A stretch of DNA of 36,912 bases from CAYHGV01 sp964356135 (GTDB taxonomy: Bacteria; Hydrothermota; Tepidihabitantia; CAYHGV01). The stretch covers positions 1-36,912 of the forward strand of contig CAYHGV010000019.1 in NCBI GenBank assembly GCA_964356135.1. Reading direction: 5' to 3'. Each line of letters starts with the position of its first letter. Position 1 is the stretch's first letter. The notes under the pieces were generated by a model that had not been told where the DNA came from, did no database searches, and saw nothing but the letters and a program-made list of their open reading frames with translations. A program made the translations under genes and the position numbers. Positions 14,997 to 23,642 of this stretch are shown one piece after another.

Positions 14997-16150
14997 CCGC
15001 GCGGCAACGAACGACCGACATCTTCGACAAAGCCAAAATCCTCGGTAGCGCCGCGCAATACGACCTCTGCGGCTCCTGCTTAACCAACGAGCAGACCCGC
15101 AAGCCGAGTCCGATTGGACGCTGGATTTACCCGGCAGCGATGCCCAATGGACAAACGATCATGCTCCTGAAAATGCTCATGTCGAACGGTTGCGAAAACG
15201 ACTGCAGCTACTGCGCCAACCGCTGCCAGCATGATTCGGACCGGCTGAGTTTCACCCCCGAGGAGCTGGCACAACTATTCGTAACCCTACACGCCCACGG
15301 GCTGGTGAAAGGGCTGTTTTTAAGTTCGGCGGTCAGCAAAGGCAGTGCCTGGATGATGGAACGGATGCTCGCTTCGGTTGAAATTCTTCGAAACCGATAC
15401 CAGTTCAAAGGCTATATCCATCTCAAGCTCCTTCCCGGTGCCGGATTCGATGCGGTCGAACAGGCAGCGAAATTAGCCAATCGTGTTTCGGTCAATCTCG
15501 AAGTGCCGGGCAACAAATTTCTTGCAAAATTAACTGGCAGAAAAGACTTCGACCATTTTATGCGGTTGATGGGGTGGGTGAAAAACCTGCAAGACCGCGG
15601 CAAAACCCGTGCAAGCCAGACCACCCAGTTTATGGTTGGCGCGGCAGACGAATCCGACCAAGAGATACTCTCGGTTACCCAGGACTGCTATTCTGATCTA
15701 AAACTCCAGCGGGTCTATTACAGCGCCTTCCAGCCGATTTCCAACACGCCGTTGGAAAATCGTCCTGCCACGCCGCTCATGCGCGAGCATCGCCTCTACC
15801 AGTCGGACTTCTTATTCCGCCAGTATGGTTTTCAACTGGACGAGTTGTCGTTCGACCGGGACGGCAATCTACCCCTGGACGATGACCCGAAAACCATCTG
15901 GGCGAAAAACCATCCGGAACGGTTTCCGGTCGAAATCAACACCGCTTCGAAAGAAGAACTGCTGCGCATCCCGGGCATCGGTCCCGTTTCGGCGGCAAGA
16001 ATTGTCAAACACCGTCGCCAGGATAAAATCCGTTCGCTCCAGGATTTAAAAACCTTTGGCTCCGTCACCAAACGGTCGGCTGAGTATGTTCTCTTGGACG
16101 GTAAGAGACCAAAGCAGCTACTTCCAGCCCAACTGGAGCTGACCCTGTAG
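14993..16150 (+). CDS. Radical SAM protein with C-terminal helix-hairpin-helix, putative DNA modification/repair type
   Basis: The 385-residue protein contains the radical SAM cluster motif C67-x3-C71-x2-C74 (NGCENDCSYC) with a further Cys at 78 and an extra pair, C26 and C29. Residues about 310-360 form a helix-hairpin-helix with the signature LLRIPGIGPVSAARIVKHRR, a DNA-binding element. This combination matches the family annotated as putative DNA modification/repair radical SAM proteins, often found beside a UDG-linked partner; no such partner is seen here. The substrate is unknown. The gene overlaps the chaperone gene by 4 bases (ATGA). Confidence 0.85.
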   Translation: MTARQRTTDIFDKAKILGSAAQYDLCGSCLTNEQTRKPSPIGRWIYPAAMPNGQTIMLLKMLMSNGCENDCSYCANRCQHDSDRLSFTPEELAQLFVTLHAHGLVKGLFLSSAVSKGSAWMMERMLASVEILRNRYQFKGYIHLKLLPGAGFDAVEQAAKLANRVSVNLEVPGNKFLAKLTGRKDFDHFMRLMGWVKNLQDRGKTRASQTTQFMVGAADESDQEILSVTQDCYSDLKLQRVYYSAFQPISNTPLENRPATPLMREHRLYQSDFLFRQYGFQLDELSFDRDGNLPLDDDPKTIWAKNHPERFPVEINTASKEELLRIPGIGPVSAARIVKHRRQDKIRSLQDLKTFGSVTKRSAEYVLLDGKRPKQLLPAQLELTL

Positions 16151-16202
16151 CTTCCTTCAAAAACACTAAAACGGCCTGAAGATACCCGATTACAAAAAAG
16201 GC

Positions 16203-17363
16203 GTGACTGAAAAGTTGATTGTTGCCGGTTTTACGTCTTCCGGCGGAAAACACTGCCAGACCACAGCCTTAAAAAATATGCTCGATTTACACCGCCTTCA
16301 TCTATCCGAAGAGATGCTTTTCGGTTTGGGCGGTGGAGTGGGATTTATCTACTGGTATATGAAACGCATGAACGCTCCCTTTATTGGCACCCGATACGGC
16401 AAAGTCGAAGAATTTTCTTTAAATATATGCGCGCGAATTGGCGGTAAGGCGTCATTCTTCACAACCGCAAGCCTAAATAAAGGTTACGAAGAGTTAAAGC
16501 AACACCTGGGTAACGGCGAACCGGCATGTATCTTTGTCGATATGCCCTATCTTCCTTACCTGGCGATCCCCGAAACCGGCCATTTCGGCGGGCACAATAT
16601 TGTCGTCTTTGGACTGGATGAAACAACTGACCGGGTATACCTCGCCGACCGCTGCAAAAAAACGGTAACCACAACGATCGAGATTCTAAAGAAAGCATGG
16701 AGTTCAAAGTTTCCTCCATTTCCTGCAAAAAATAAACTGTTAAAAGTAGTGTATCCTCCAAAAATTACCAACCTCGAAAAAGGAATCGTTGAGAGCATCC
16801 GGCAGTGCTGCAAAAATATGCTCCACCCGCCGATAATCACTATCGGGCTTATAGGAATTAAAAAATGGGCGGATAGTGTCTTTGACTGGCAAGAACAATT
16901 TAAAGGTCAAAGACTCCTCGGCTGCCTTTTCAATACCTTTATCAATATCGAAATTGGCGGCACCGGCGGCAGTGCTTTTCGGACGATGTTCGCTCAATTT
17001 CTAAAAGAAGCCGGTTCGATTGCCAACCGACCGACTCTGAACGAAGCCGCAGAAATGTTTGCCGGTGCTGGTAAAAAATGGAACGGCATAGCTCAAGCCG
17101 CCCTCCCCGATTCCTGGCACAGCCTGAAACGAATGCGGGAATTATCCGTTGAAAAACAGAGAATTTTCGAGGAGCAGGAAAGCGGGGCTTTAGAGAAAAT
17201 GCAAAGGATTAACCGAGAATTGGATGGGTTAATGAAAGAAACAGCAACCGTATTACAGTCCACGAATCCCATTCCATTATTGACCGATTTACGACAGAAG
17301 ATTTTAGAGTGCTACGAAGTAGAGAAAAAAACTTTCGAAGCCTTAAATACAATTGTTAAGTAA
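16203..17363 (+). CDS. BtrH-like N-terminal domain protein (papain/C39-like acyltransferase fold)
   Basis: The 386-residue protein has the BtrH N-terminal signature GGKHCQTTALKNML with the likely nucleophile Cys18. GHFGGHNIVVFGLDE supplies a His at about 131, and a VYLADR strand follows. The C-terminal part is helical and charged, as in BtrH-like proteins with a DUF4872-type second domain. BtrH transfers an amino-acyl side chain during butirosin synthesis. No aminoglycoside or carrier-protein genes are near, so the substrate here is open. The chosen start is GTG 16203; an in-frame CTG at 16176 would add nine residues (LKIPDYKKG), and neither has a good SD. It ends the operon that begins at 10224. 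Confidence 0.7.
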   Translation: MTEKLIVAGFTSSGGKHCQTTALKNMLDLHRLHLSEEMLFGLGGGVGFIYWYMKRMNAPFIGTRYGKVEEFSLNICARIGGKASFFTTASLNKGYEELKQHLGNGEPACIFVDMPYLPYLAIPETGHFGGHNIVVFGLDETTDRVYLADRCKKTVTTTIEILKKAWSSKFPPFPAKNKLLKVVYPPKITNLEKGIVESIRQCCKNMLHPPIITIGLIGIKKWADSVFDWQEQFKGQRLLGCLFNTFINIEIGGTGGSAFRTMFAQFLKEAGSIANRPTLNEAAEMFAGAGKKWNGIAQAALPDSWHSLKRMRELSVEKQRIFEEQESGALEKMQRINRELDGLMKETATVLQSTNPIPLLTDLRQKILECYEVEKKTFEALNTIVK

Positions 17364-17614
17364 AATGAATTATCGCAGCTACCATGTTGGCCGCGACCAA
17401 GTCTGACTCCTTTCGTTGTGAACCTTTTAATACATTAAAACTATTTTTTCTCGGTCAACCGCCCGTCCATTGATTTCTAACTGGCAGAAAGAGGGGAGTA
17501 AAGGGGTCGGGCTTGCCATTCAGGACATTGTTGCCTCGGCAGCTGACGCAGAAATATTTTCACATCTAAATTTTTTTGATGCCAGACAACCAAACCTCTC
17601 AACTATAAATCTCC
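17364..17614. other. Intergenic stretch without a recognisable gene
   Basis: About 250 bases separate the BtrH-like gene from the pyrG promoter. No ORF with a credible start, no tRNA-like fold and no clear terminator is visible. A short segment reading AAAGGGGTCGGGCTTGCC (about 17499-17516) may be a remnant of a dispersed repeat, but I cannot confirm a second copy in this window. Confidence 0.5.
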
Positions 17615-17642
17615 TTGACTTTAATATATGGTTATATACACT
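17615..17642 (+). promoter_or_regulatory. Promoter of pyrG and the lpt operon, leaderless type
   Basis: TTGACT (17615-17620), a 16-bp spacer and TACACT (17637-17642) are followed by 9 bases and the pyrG ATG at 17652. An upstream in-frame ATG at 17628 lies inside the promoter, so it cannot be the start if this promoter is used. Confidence 0.65.
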
Positions 17643-17651
17643 ATATACCCG

Positions 17652-19271
17652 ATGGCAAAGTTTATCTTCGTGACTGGTGGTGTTGTCTCGTCATTAGGTA
17701 AAGGCATCGCCACCTCTTCAATCGGCTTGCTTTTAAAAAACCGCGGCGCAAAGGTGAATGTCCAGAAATTTGACCCCTACATCAATGTCGACCCGGGCAC
17801 GATGAGCCCGTTCCAGCACGGCGAGGTCTATGTAACCGACGACGGTGCCGAGACCGATTTGGATTTAGGCCATTACGAACGGTTCCTCGACCAGAACCTG
17901 AGCCGCGATAATAACCTCACTGCCGGTCAAATCTACCAGTCGGTCATCGACAAAGAGCGCGAAGGGGTATTTTTAGGCGGCACGATCCAGGTCGTACCCC
18001 ATATTACGAATGAAATCAAAGACCGCATCTATAAACTGGCGGATTCTGCCGATATTGTTATTACTGAAATCGGCGGCACGGTCGGCGATATTGAAGGGTT
18101 GCCGTTTTTAGAAGCGGCTCGCCAGGTCGGTTTAGAAGTAGGCAAAACCAATGTTCTCTATGTTCACCTGACCTTAGTCCCGTTTATTGAAGCCACCTCG
18201 GAGTTTAAAACCAAACCAACCCAGCACAGCGTCAAAGAACTGCGCGCGATCGGAATTCAGCCCGACATCATCCTCTGCCGAACCGCATCTCCCCTTTCCC
18301 GCGAAACCAAAGACAAAATCGCCTTATTCTGCAATGTCCAGAAAGATGCGGTCATTGAAGCACTTGATGTCTCGACGATTTACGAAATTCCCCTGATTTT
18401 TCATCAGCAGAACCTGGACCGGTTGATAACCAAGTTTCTTGCCCTGGGCAGGTCGCCCGAACCCAATCTCAAGCCCTGGCAGGAGTATGTTCAGCGCGCA
18501 AAAAATCCTAAAGCGGTATTTGAAATCGCCCTCTGCGGAAAATACATCAAGCTGCGCGATGCGTATAAAAGCGTGATCGAAGCGATCGCCCATGCCGCAG
18601 TCGGTCACAACCTCGGGGTAAAGATCCGGTGGATTGAGTCCGAGGATGTCACCCCGATGTTCATCGATAAAGCATTCGGCGGGGTTGCCGGCATCATCGT
18701 TCCGGGCGGTTTCGGAGTCCGGGGGATTGAAGGCAAAGCTGAAACCATTGCCTATGCCCGTGAGCAGAAAATACCGTTTTTAGGGCTCTGTGTCGGTCTC
18801 CAGTGCGCGGTGATTGAATTCGCCCGCAATGTCGCCAAGCTGGTTGGAGCCAACTCCACCGAATTTGACCCAAAAACACCCTACCCGGTCATTGATTTAT
18901 TGCCCGGTCAGCGTAAGTTGAAAAAAAGGGGTGGAACTATGCGCCTTGGTGCTTATCCGACCAAATTAAAACCGGATTCATTGGCATATCAATGCTATCA
19001 AAAGTTAGAAATCGAAGAACGCCACCGTCATCGCTACGAGGTCAATACCAGATACCTTTCAGCGCTTGAAAAACACGGTTTCGTTCCGAGTGGACTCTCA
19101 CCTAACGAAAAACTGGTTGAGATTATTGAGCTCGCCGACCACCCGTTCTTTTTAGCCACCCAATTCCATCCCGAATTCAAATCCCGCCCCTTAAGACCCC
19201 ATCCCCTCTTCTCCTGCTTCATTCAAAAAAGTTATGAGTACGCTTGTCAAACTGACCTTCTCTTGGCTTAG
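17652..19271 (+). CDS. pyrG: CTP synthase
   Basis: The enzyme converts UTP to CTP using ATP and glutamine. I place the start at ATG 17652 (MAKFIFVTGGVVSSLGKGIA), giving 539 residues, the family norm. The synthetase domain shows SSLGKG (P-loop-like), HGEVYVTDDGAETDLDLGHY and GGTVGDIEG. The glutamine amidotransferase domain shows PGGFGVRG, the nucleophile in GLCVGLQCAV, and the His-Glu pair in HPEFKSRP. The gene heads a run in which lpxL-like, lptC, lptA and lptB all overlap, and its 3' end overlaps the lpxL-like gene by 38 bases. Pairing CTP supply with LPS synthesis and export is reasonable, since CMP-sugar and CDP-lipid steps use CTP. Confidence 0.97.
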   Translation: MAKFIFVTGGVVSSLGKGIATSSIGLLLKNRGAKVNVQKFDPYINVDPGTMSPFQHGEVYVTDDGAETDLDLGHYERFLDQNLSRDNNLTAGQIYQSVIDKEREGVFLGGTIQVVPHITNEIKDRIYKLADSADIVITEIGGTVGDIEGLPFLEAARQVGLEVGKTNVLYVHLTLVPFIEATSEFKTKPTQHSVKELRAIGIQPDIILCRTASPLSRETKDKIALFCNVQKDAVIEALDVSTIYEIPLIFHQQNLDRLITKFLALGRSPEPNLKPWQEYVQRAKNPKAVFEIALCGKYIKLRDAYKSVIEAIAHAAVGHNLGVKIRWIESEDVTPMFIDKAFGGVAGIIVPGGFGVRGIEGKAETIAYAREQKIPFLGLCVGLQCAVIEFARNVAKLVGANSTEFDPKTPYPVIDLLPGQRKLKKRGGTMRLGAYPTKLKPDSLAYQCYQKLEIEERHRHRYEVNTRYLSALEKHGFVPSGLSPNEKLVEIIELADHPFFLATQFHPEFKSRPLRPHPLFSCFIQKSYEYACQTDLLLA

Positions 19272-19992
19272 AGCACTCCCCCTTTTTCTCCGCATACCGT
19301 TAGCCCAAACATTTTTCGTCGGTATCATGCTCTTTCTAAAAAAATACCGGCAGGAGACCGGCATCAATTATCAACGGTTAACCGGCAAAAAACCGACCGG
19401 ATTCTGGGTGAAGAATGCTGCCGAACTGGGCAAAAACTGCGCGCTAATGCTCGAGATCGGCAAGCGGGCAGACAAAAAGATTCTTGACAGGGTTGAGATA
19501 AAGGGAGAAAATATCCTGATGCAAGCATATAAACAGGGACGAGGTGTCGTCGTCGTATCGCTCCACTTCGGACCGTGGGAGTTCCTGCCGCCCTTCTTTG
19601 CGCGTAAAGGCTATTCGGTGGCGGTTGCTGCCCAGCCCCAGCGCGATGTCTGGCTGGACGACCAGCTTCAAAAAATCCGCTCCAGCCAGCCCGTAATCGT
19701 CACCAACCGGGTCTCGGAAATGAAAGAGGCATTGAGAAACGGCTCGCTCCTCGGTTTTCTCATCGACAATTCGAGCAAAACTCGAAGGATAGCCGCCGAT
19801 TGGGTCTTGCCTGACTTCAAGGTTTTACGGACGCCGTTTGCACTGGCAGCGGCAATGCATGCACCGATACTTCCGATGGTCGTCTATAAACACGGTCTTC
19901 GGCCGGTGGTCGAAATCGGCGAGGACCTCGGGCTATTGAAAAACGCTTTAACCCGCTATCCAAAAGAGTGGGTATTCTTCGGCAAGCAATGA
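19234..19992 (+). CDS. Lipid A late acyltransferase-like protein (LpxL/HtrB family)
   Basis: The 252-residue protein has an N-terminal membrane-associated helix (LPLFLRIPLAQTFFVGIMLF). The acyltransferase motif HFGPWE (H-x4-E) lies at about residues 110-115, after a VVVVSL strand, and LLGFLIDNSSK and PILPMVVYKHG follow, as in the LpxL/LpxM family. It should transfer an acyl chain to the lipid A precursor at the inner membrane. It is shorter than the roughly 300 residues usual for the family, mostly in the C-terminal third, and ends at YPKEWVFFGKQ where relatives usually have a few more basic residues. It overlaps pyrG by 38 bases and lptC by 4. Confidence 0.85.
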   Translation: MSTLVKLTFSWLRALPLFLRIPLAQTFFVGIMLFLKKYRQETGINYQRLTGKKPTGFWVKNAAELGKNCALMLEIGKRADKKILDRVEIKGENILMQAYKQGRGVVVVSLHFGPWEFLPPFFARKGYSVAVAAQPQRDVWLDDQLQKIRSSQPVIVTNRVSEMKEALRNGSLLGFLIDNSSKTRRIAADWVLPDFKVLRTPFALAAAMHAPILPMVVYKHGLRPVVEIGEDLGLLKNALTRYPKEWVFFGKQ

Positions 19993-20588
19993 AAACCTTA
20001 AAAAGGGTTGCCCCCAAAACCGCGAAATTTGGAAAACCCAAAATCCGAGTGAATAGCTCGCGCTTTCTAATATGGCTTGTAGTTTTTACCCTGCCAATCA
20101 CCCTCGCCTGTTCGGAGAAAAATCGTGCCGGCGATACCACCCCCAAGCTCCCCTCGCAGATTATTCAGGGATTCAAACTGGTCGAATCGAGTCAAGGCAC
20201 CAAAACCTATTCGTTAGTGGCGGACAGCGCCTATCTCTACGATGACGAAAAACGGATTGAGGTCTTCAACCCCACGATCGATTTCTATGATGATAGCGGT
20301 ACTCTCTTTTCAAATCTCAAGGCAAAACTTGGCACGGTTTATACCAACAATTCAAACCTGACCGCCCGTTCCGACGTTATCGTCACCACCCGTGATTCAA
20401 CCGTGCTCTACACCGACTCCCTCTCCTGGCTCAATTCCCAGGGGACGGTCACGACCGATGCCTGGGTAAAAATCCATAGCCCAGAAGGAGACATCCTCGG
20501 CCGGGGACTCGTCTCTGATGCCCAGCTTAAAAAGATTGAGATCCGCGAAAAGATAACCGGCACCTCACCCTACAAATTCGGGCCATGA
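19989..20588 (+). CDS. lptC: LPS export protein LptC
   Basis: I place the start at ATG 19989, which overlaps the stop of the lpxL-like gene (ATGA). The product has 199 residues. A membrane anchor or lipoprotein-type signal is seen at about residues 25-43 (RFLIWLVVFTLPITLAC), and Cys43 could be lipidated. The remainder is a beta-jellyroll with LptC-type repeats (ADSAYLYDDEKRIEVFNPTI, LKAKLGTVYTNNSNLTARSD). LptC receives LPS from the LptB2FG extractor and passes it to LptA. The order lptC-lptA-lptB and the 4-base overlap with lptA support the assignment. Confidence 0.88.
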   Translation: MKTLKRVAPKTAKFGKPKIRVNSSRFLIWLVVFTLPITLACSEKNRAGDTTPKLPSQIIQGFKLVESSQGTKTYSLVADSAYLYDDEKRIEVFNPTIDFYDDSGTLFSNLKAKLGTVYTNNSNLTARSDVIVTTRDSTVLYTDSLSWLNSQGTVTTDAWVKIHSPEGDILGRGLVSDAQLKKIEIREKITGTSPYKFGP

Positions 20589-21469
20589 AGCTCCTGCTGT
20601 TTCTATTGAATATTGCCAATTTCCAGTCGGATAAAATGGAGATTTTAAATACCGATGAAGGCAGGATTACGGTATTCAAAGGCAATGTCGTCATTACTGA
20701 AGCGGATACCCGGATTACCGCCCAGAATGCTGCCCTTTACCAGACCAGGGGCTTGGCACTGGTTTCGGACACGGTCGTTATCCTGACCCCGGAGGCGAAG
20801 ATCACTGCCGATACCGCATTTTACTATCTCGAAGCCGCAAAAACCGTGCTCAAAGGCACCCCCCGAATATTCCATGAAACCCAGGTGATTGAAGCCGATT
20901 CCCTGGTTTTCGACCACCGGACCGGCACTGCATACACTGACCAGACCGTCTTCATCACTGACACGACCAAAAACCTCACCATTCAGGGGCGAAACGCCGA
21001 ATATAATCTTAAAACCGAGATCGCTCATCTTCGAACCGAACCGGTATTGACCATCAAGCGCGATTCGTTGATTACCGTCACAAGCCAGCGAATGGATCTC
21101 GCGGCTAAAGAGGGAGTAACCCAGGCGGTCGGAAATGTTATCCTTTCCTCGGGTAAAACCACGCTCTTCTGCGACAGCCTTGTCTATTATTACAAAAAGA
21201 ATTTCGGTCTCGGCTTGGGCTCCCCCAAAATTACGGATGGAGAGAATACCGCAACCAGCAACACGGTCCGGTTTTATACTGAAAACGAACAACTGGTCCG
21301 GATCGAACTCGAAGAGAATGGACACGGCGAATATTTTACCGATAACGGCGACCGGATAGAAATAGAAGGTTACCGGATAACCATATTCCTTAATAAAAAT
21401 AAGGTTGACCGGTTGGTCGTCGAACGACCGACCCTGGGCAACCTCTATCGTCATACCGAACCCAAATGA
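20585..21469 (+). CDS. lptA: LPS transport periplasmic protein LptA (OstA-like)
   Basis: The 294-residue protein is made of OstA/LptA beta-jellyroll repeats, for example FKGNVVITEADTRITAQNAA near the start and VGNVILSSGKTTLFCDSLVY near residue 192. A short hydrophobic leader (MKLLLFLLNIANFQS) could export it. It is longer than E. coli LptA (about 185 residues) and has at least three repeat blocks, so one protein could span more of the periplasm. Overlaps of 4 bases on both sides (ATGA) show tight coupling with lptC and lptB. Confidence 0.88.
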   Translation: MKLLLFLLNIANFQSDKMEILNTDEGRITVFKGNVVITEADTRITAQNAALYQTRGLALVSDTVVILTPEAKITADTAFYYLEAAKTVLKGTPRIFHETQVIEADSLVFDHRTGTAYTDQTVFITDTTKNLTIQGRNAEYNLKTEIAHLRTEPVLTIKRDSLITVTSQRMDLAAKEGVTQAVGNVILSSGKTTLFCDSLVYYYKKNFGLGLGSPKITDGENTATSNTVRFYTENEQLVRIELEENGHGEYFTDNGDRIEIEGYRITIFLNKNKVDRLVVERPTLGNLYRHTEPK

Positions 21470-22185
21470 AACTTGCCGCAGTCGATTTAGCAAAACAATA
21501 CGGACGGAGATATGTCGTCTCCGGGGTCTGCATTGAGTTGCTGCCGGGAGAAATCGTCGGCCTCTTAGGTCCGAACGGCGCCGGCAAAACAACCACGTTT
21601 CATATGATTACCGGTTTTCTAAAGCCGGACAAAGGACAGATCTTTTTAGACACTCATGACATCACCCGAATGCCGGTCTTTAAGCGGGCACGACTCGGGT
21701 TAGGTTACCTGTCCCAGGAACCGTCGGTTTTCAGAAAACTGACGGTTCGAGAAAACATCCTCGCGATCCTCGAGATGATAAATAAATCGAAAAAGGAACA
21801 GGCCGAGACCCTCGATTACCTGCTCTCCAAACTGGAAATAGCGAAGCTCGCCAACAATAAAGCCTACACCCTGTCAGGCGGTGAACGGCGGCGGGTGGAG
21901 TTGGCTCGGGCATTGGCAGCCAAGCCGTCGTTCCTGCTCTTAGATGAACCATTTACCGGTATTGACCCGATCGTCCGAACTGAAATCCAGGAGATCATTA
22001 AAGGTCTCAAACGCGACGGCTTAGGGATTTTAATCACCGACCATAATGTTCGGGAAACCCTGGAGATCACCGACCGGGCGTATCTGATGTATGACGCTAA
22101 GGTTCTGATCTCGGGCAGTGCCAGCCAGTTGATCAAAGACCCGAAAGCCCGAAAACTCTATCTGGGCGAAAAATTCCGGATATGA
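21466..22185 (+). CDS. lptB: LPS export ABC transporter ATPase LptB
   Basis: The 239-residue ATPase shows Walker A GPNGAGKTT (about residues 36-44), Q-loop SQEPSVFRKLTV, signature LSGGERRRVELARALA, Walker B FLLLDEPFTGID and switch His in ITDHNVRETL. The SQEPSVFRKLTVREN segment and the YLMYDAKVLISGSA ending are characteristic of LptB. It powers LPS extraction from the inner membrane with LptF and LptG, which are not in the window. The gene overlaps lptA by 4 bases. Confidence 0.95.
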   Translation: MKLAAVDLAKQYGRRYVVSGVCIELLPGEIVGLLGPNGAGKTTTFHMITGFLKPDKGQIFLDTHDITRMPVFKRARLGLGYLSQEPSVFRKLTVRENILAILEMINKSKKEQAETLDYLLSKLEIAKLANNKAYTLSGGERRRVELARALAAKPSFLLLDEPFTGIDPIVRTEIQEIIKGLKRDGLGILITDHNVRETLEITDRAYLMYDAKVLISGSASQLIKDPKARKLYLGEKFRI

Positions 22186-22270
22186 TTTCCAGAAAACCGA
22201 TGGCTTGTTTGAATTCTAATTATTTCATGCTTTTCGCTCAAACCACCATTCGTTGTATCAGACCGCAGCT

Positions 22271-23617
22271 ATGAAAGGACCGAAAACGAATCTCTTAGTT
22301 GAACTCAAGCAATTCCCGTTACCCCAGCTCCTGGTGAACTTGAAGCTCTTAGCCCTGCCGACCGTCGAACTCGAAGCATTAGTGCGCTCTGAGTTGGAAA
22401 AGAATCCATTAGTCGAAGAAACGACCGATGACACCGAAGATGAAGAAACGCCCTCCAATAGCGACGATTTCGACTTTACCGATTTTCTCCAGGAAGACTT
22501 TTTTATGCCTCGTACCCCTCGGTCCGAATTGGATTTCGACTCGATCGAACAGGCGGGTGACGAATCGGTCGGTTTAGCCGATATCATTCTCCCCCAGGCA
22601 CACAATCTCCTGCCGGTCGAGGACTGGCCGATTGTCGAATATATCGTCAAAAACCTCTCGGAAGATGGTTTTCTGACCCTTTCCAAAAAAGAAATCGAGG
22701 AAGAATTTGAAATCGAGGAAGCTCGCCTCGAAGGAATTCTGACTACCCTTCAGCATCTCGAGCCGTTGGGTATCGCCTGTCTCGGCGTCAAAGAGTCGCT
22801 CCTCATTCAATTACAGGCGCAGGGCTGGGGTCCGAATACGGTCGAATACCGCATCATCGTCGAATGGTATGACTTACTGGATAAAAAATCATCGAAGCAG
22901 ATTGCCCAGTTATTAAACGAGCCGGAGGAAAAAATAAAGAATGCCCTGGAAAATCTGCGCACCCTCAATCCCAGGCCAGCCCGCGAATACGCGAAAGTTA
23001 CGACCGACTATGTCTACCCGGATTTTACGGTCGACTGGCGGGAGAATTCCCTTATCGCCACCCTCAACGACGACATCATCCCCAATATCCGGATTTCGCC
23101 CCGGTATCGGGAAGTGCTCTTAAACCCAAAAGCCTTCTCCCCGGAAGAAGTAGCGTTTGCCCGGGAACGGGCGCGCAACACCCTTTTGCTGATTGAAGGG
23201 ATCGAACGGCGTAAACATACCTTGCGCCGACTCATCGCGTATCTCTTAAAAGAACAGGCGGCATTTTTTAAAAATGGAGTCGACCACGCCAAACCACTCG
23301 ACATGGGAGACGCTGCCCTGGCACTCAACCTCCACCTCTCAACGATCTCGCGGGCGGTGAAAGGTAAATATGTCGAGACCCCGTTCGGTATTTATGAGCT
23401 TCGATTCTTCTTCTCAAAAGGAATCGGCGATAACACCCAGAATCAGATTCAAAAACAGCTGAAAGAAATAATTGACCGGGAAGACAAATCCAATCCCTAC
23501 AGCGATGAGGAGCTTGCTCAAAAACTGAGCGAGTCCGGCACTCCCATCTCCCGGCGCACCATTGCCAAGTACCGTGCCGAGCTCCGTATCCCCTCCCAGC
23601 GCCACCGGAAGAGCTAA
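22271..23617 (+). CDS. rpoN: RNA polymerase sigma-54 factor
   Basis: I place the start at ATG 22271, giving 448 residues; an in-frame TTG at 22253 adds six residues without family support. Region I (residues 1-47) ends VELEALVRSELEKNPLVEE, typical of the activator-interaction region but poor in Gln. An acidic region II follows, then the core-binding domain, a helix-turn-helix (ALNLHLSTISRAVKGKYVET) and the RpoN box SRRTIAKYRAEL near the end. Sigma-54 needs an AAA+ activator and reads -24/-12 promoters; I found no such promoter in the window. The position directly after lptB mirrors Proteobacteria. An 85-base gap without a clear promoter separates the two. Confidence 0.93.
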   Translation: MKGPKTNLLVELKQFPLPQLLVNLKLLALPTVELEALVRSELEKNPLVEETTDDTEDEETPSNSDDFDFTDFLQEDFFMPRTPRSELDFDSIEQAGDESVGLADIILPQAHNLLPVEDWPIVEYIVKNLSEDGFLTLSKKEIEEEFEIEEARLEGILTTLQHLEPLGIACLGVKESLLIQLQAQGWGPNTVEYRIIVEWYDLLDKKSSKQIAQLLNEPEEKIKNALENLRTLNPRPAREYAKVTTDYVYPDFTVDWRENSLIATLNDDIIPNIRISPRYREVLLNPKAFSPEEVAFARERARNTLLLIEGIERRKHTLRRLIAYLLKEQAAFFKNGVDHAKPLDMGDAALALNLHLSTISRAVKGKYVETPFGIYELRFFFSKGIGDNTQNQIQKQLKEIIDREDKSNPYSDEELAQKLSESGTPISRRTIAKYRAELRIPSQRHRKS

Positions 23618-23642
23618 ATTTAAAAAAACCAGGGACAGAGCC

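Noticed and set aside
17470..17673. A 67-codon plus-strand ORF ahead of pyrG
   Set aside because: It runs through the pyrG promoter and start, has no SD, shows low-complexity unconserved content and overlaps pyrG in another frame.
19960..19992. Frameshift truncating the lpxL-like gene
   Set aside because: The protein ends slightly early relative to the family, but the next frames do not continue the family sequence and the ATGA overlap with lptC looks natural.
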